Shown piece after piece: positions 21,435 to 23,033 of a DNA stretch of 23,033 bases (positions within the stretch are counted from its first letter, which is position 1; each line of letters begins with the position of its first letter). The notes below the pieces were generated by a model, which worked only from the letters and a program-made list of their open reading frames with translations, did not search any database and was not told where the DNA came from. A program made the translations under genes and the position numbers. Origin of the DNA: Setaria digitata (Eukaryota > Nematoda > Chromadorea > Rhabditida > Setariidae); NCBI GenBank assembly GCA_003640385.1, contig RCAB01000738.1, positions 1 to 23,033 of the forward strand, written 5' to 3'.

Positions 21435-21755
21435 AGAAATGATACAAATTTATGTTTCTTTATTTTTTTTGCTATCATTTTCTCCTCACATTTTTTCTCA
21501 TTCGCTCTAAATTTTTTTTTTTCTTTTTCTTTTTCACTTCCTATTTCATTACAATTAGAAAATAAAAACATGAAATACATTTTATTTTTTTTTTTATTTC
21601 TTTATTGCAACAATAAATTTAAATTGCCATTTTAGTTAACTCAAATTAAAAGTACCATATACATGAGGATATTTGTTTAAATTTCTCAAATGTAATTATT
21701 AAAAAAAAGAAAAAGAAATTAAGTACAATTAAAATTGCTGTAAAATTAGAAAATT

Positions 21756-21767
21756 TTTATTTTTATT
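21756..21767 (-). terminator. Polyadenylation signals of the minus-strand gene
   Basis: Two adjacent AATAAA hexamers on the minus strand (TTTATT at 21756-21761 and 21762-21767) lie about 30 nt after the minus-strand stop at 21798-21800. Their position supports the called gene end. Confidence 0.45.
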
Positions 21768-21797
21768 TTTCTTTTCAAATAGTAATACAGAAATTAA

Positions 21798-22715
21798 TTA
21801 CAGAATTGTAATGCTAACATTTCTGGTGATATATTTTTGCAACGGCGAAACATAAATAAGCGAAACTTTTGTCGCATCTGATTCGTTACTATCATTTTCA
21901 ATTTCTATTTCAGCTTTGCAATTTTCTCTTTTCATGGTTGTATTAGATGGATGATTTGCTTTTGACAGTGTACCAGCCTAGAAGAATAAATGCTCCAATT
22001 AAATTATTTTAACAAATGAAATTTTGTCGACGAAATAATAGAATATTTGAAATTACAATAATATTAATTATATGTATCATTTCTTTCTGCAATTTTCTTT
22101 TTTTCTTTTTTTTTTCGAATATATTAATAAGAAGTTTGAAAAATTTTAAAACTTTGCAATTTTAGTAAAATAAAAAAAAAAAAATTAAGGAAATTCCCAA
22201 ATGCTTACTAATTGACATATAATAATATGTGTAGACTGAATTTATAAATGTATTCATTTAACATATCTTAATATATTCATATATGCATAATATATTTAAC
22301 ATACAATAAATTTAAAATTTCCTATACTTTATTGTTAGCAACATTTGCCAAGCCATTATCAGATTTGATAATTCTGCTGCCATCAATATTATCATTCAGT
22401 AAAATTTCCAAACAATTTCCATTACTGATACCTACAAAAATGAATAGTATTAAATTAGAGTAAAGCAAAATTTTCTTTTTTTAACGCTTTTAATTAATTT
22501 ATTGCAATTGTTAGTTTGCAGTAAATTAGATAGGAATATATATATGCATGAAAATAAAATAAAATAGATAAAATTTTGAAATAGTTAAATATTTTATTTC
22601 ATAAAATATTTGGATTATTAGTACGGGGAATTATTTTTAATAAAAAGCAATGAAAATTTTGGGTCTACGAAAAGATCGATTGTCTTCGGAGCTGATCAAA
22701 TGCATTTTATCATTT
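21798..22715 (-). CDS. Unrecognised small protein gene, 3' exons (possibly complete)
   Basis: Three minus-strand exons fit together in phase: 22669-22715, 22328-22431 and 21798-21977. The junctions are phase 1 (C|GT, Arg) and phase 0, with acceptors TTTTTCAG, TTTTGTAG and ATTCTTCTAG. The last exon ends in TAA at 21798-21800. If translation starts at the in-frame ATG at 22703-22705, the protein has 106 residues. The same exon could instead be internal, in which case the gene continues to the right of the window. An out-of-frame ATG just after the TTTTTCAG weakens the complete-gene reading. The protein is hydrophilic and rich in Asn, Ser, Lys and Glu. It has ISNGNCLEILLNDNIDGSRI in the middle, an acidic patch EIEIENDSNESD, and a hydrophobic end KVSLIYVSPLQKYI. 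No signal peptide, membrane segment or family was recognised. It is convergent with the second LC8-like gene, 442 nt between stops. The first donor (GTAGAC) is weak. Confidence 0.5.
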
Positions 22716-23033
22716 CTGAAAAAATGAAAAAAAAAAAAAAAAAAATGTTTCATTTTTCTTATATGCTAGAGAAAAAGAAAATGACAGTTAAAACCAAAGA
22801 TAATTTTTTCAAATAATTTAACTCTTTCAGTGAAAATTTCCTTATCAAGCTCAATGAATAGTGATTAAATTTCAATTTAAAATTTTTCAATGCGTTAAAA
22901 AGCAAAAAATTTGGCTAATTTAGTAAAAGATTGCCAATAATGAAACAATAGATTAATATCAATATTTTCTACTTTTTTATTTATTTCTTTTTTAAAGAAA
23001 TAGCGTAATTGGTTAGAAAAAAAAAAAAAAAAA
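22716..23033. other. AT-rich right end of the window
   Basis: Upstream of the minus-strand gene's first visible exon there is a T-rich minus-strand tract (22728-22745 on the plus strand is A-rich), then AT-rich sequence to an A run at the window edge. No further exon was seen on either strand. Confidence 0.5.

Overview
This is AT-rich nuclear DNA of a multicellular eukaryote, most likely a nematode. The genes have several exons with GT...AG introns. The 3' splice sites are of the short nematode T-rich CAG type with no long polypyrimidine tract. One gene has a TTTTCAG 38 nt upstream of its ATG that fits spliced-leader addition. Two genes encode divergent LC8-type dynein light chains of the kind that expand in nematodes. 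The very low GC content and the many A and T homopolymer runs (up to 27 nt) would suit a filarial or other clade III nematode, but that placement is inference. No rRNA, tRNA, CRISPR array or intact transposon was found.

Layout: 1-230 is the edge of a degenerate CATCTGA-type tandem repeat. 231-6205 is gene-poor, with homopolymers, (GA)n, a decayed ATT/ATC tract and a cluster of strong inverted repeats at 5250-5880. 6206-10339 (+) is a six-exon gene for a roughly 280-residue Ras-like protein. It aligns from P-loop to C-terminal tail with the RGK (Rad/Gem/Rem) GTPases, but its nucleotide-binding motifs are eroded, so it looks like a pseudo-GTPase. 10340-15939 is another long gene-poor stretch with one weak exon candidate. 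16078-17947 (+) is a two-exon LC8-like gene with a long acidic and Pro/Gln-rich N-terminal extension. Its intron carries a homogenised 50/100-bp minisatellite whose last copy contains the functional 3' splice site. 20244-21355 (+) is a second LC8-like gene of normal size with the intron at the same codon. 21798-22715 (-) is the 3' part, or possibly the whole, of a small unrecognised gene convergent with the second LC8 gene.

The two LC8 genes are best read as a tandem duplication, since they share intron position, phase 2, and the split CA|G or CA|A glutamine codon. One copy then gained a disordered extension and a repeat-filled intron. The RGK-like gene and the minus-strand gene have no evident functional link to them. 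The observations most worth following up are the RGK-like pseudo-GTPase, the minisatellite that copies a splice acceptor, and the extended LC8 protein. All gene models come from reading splice sites and frames by eye, with no transcript or database support.
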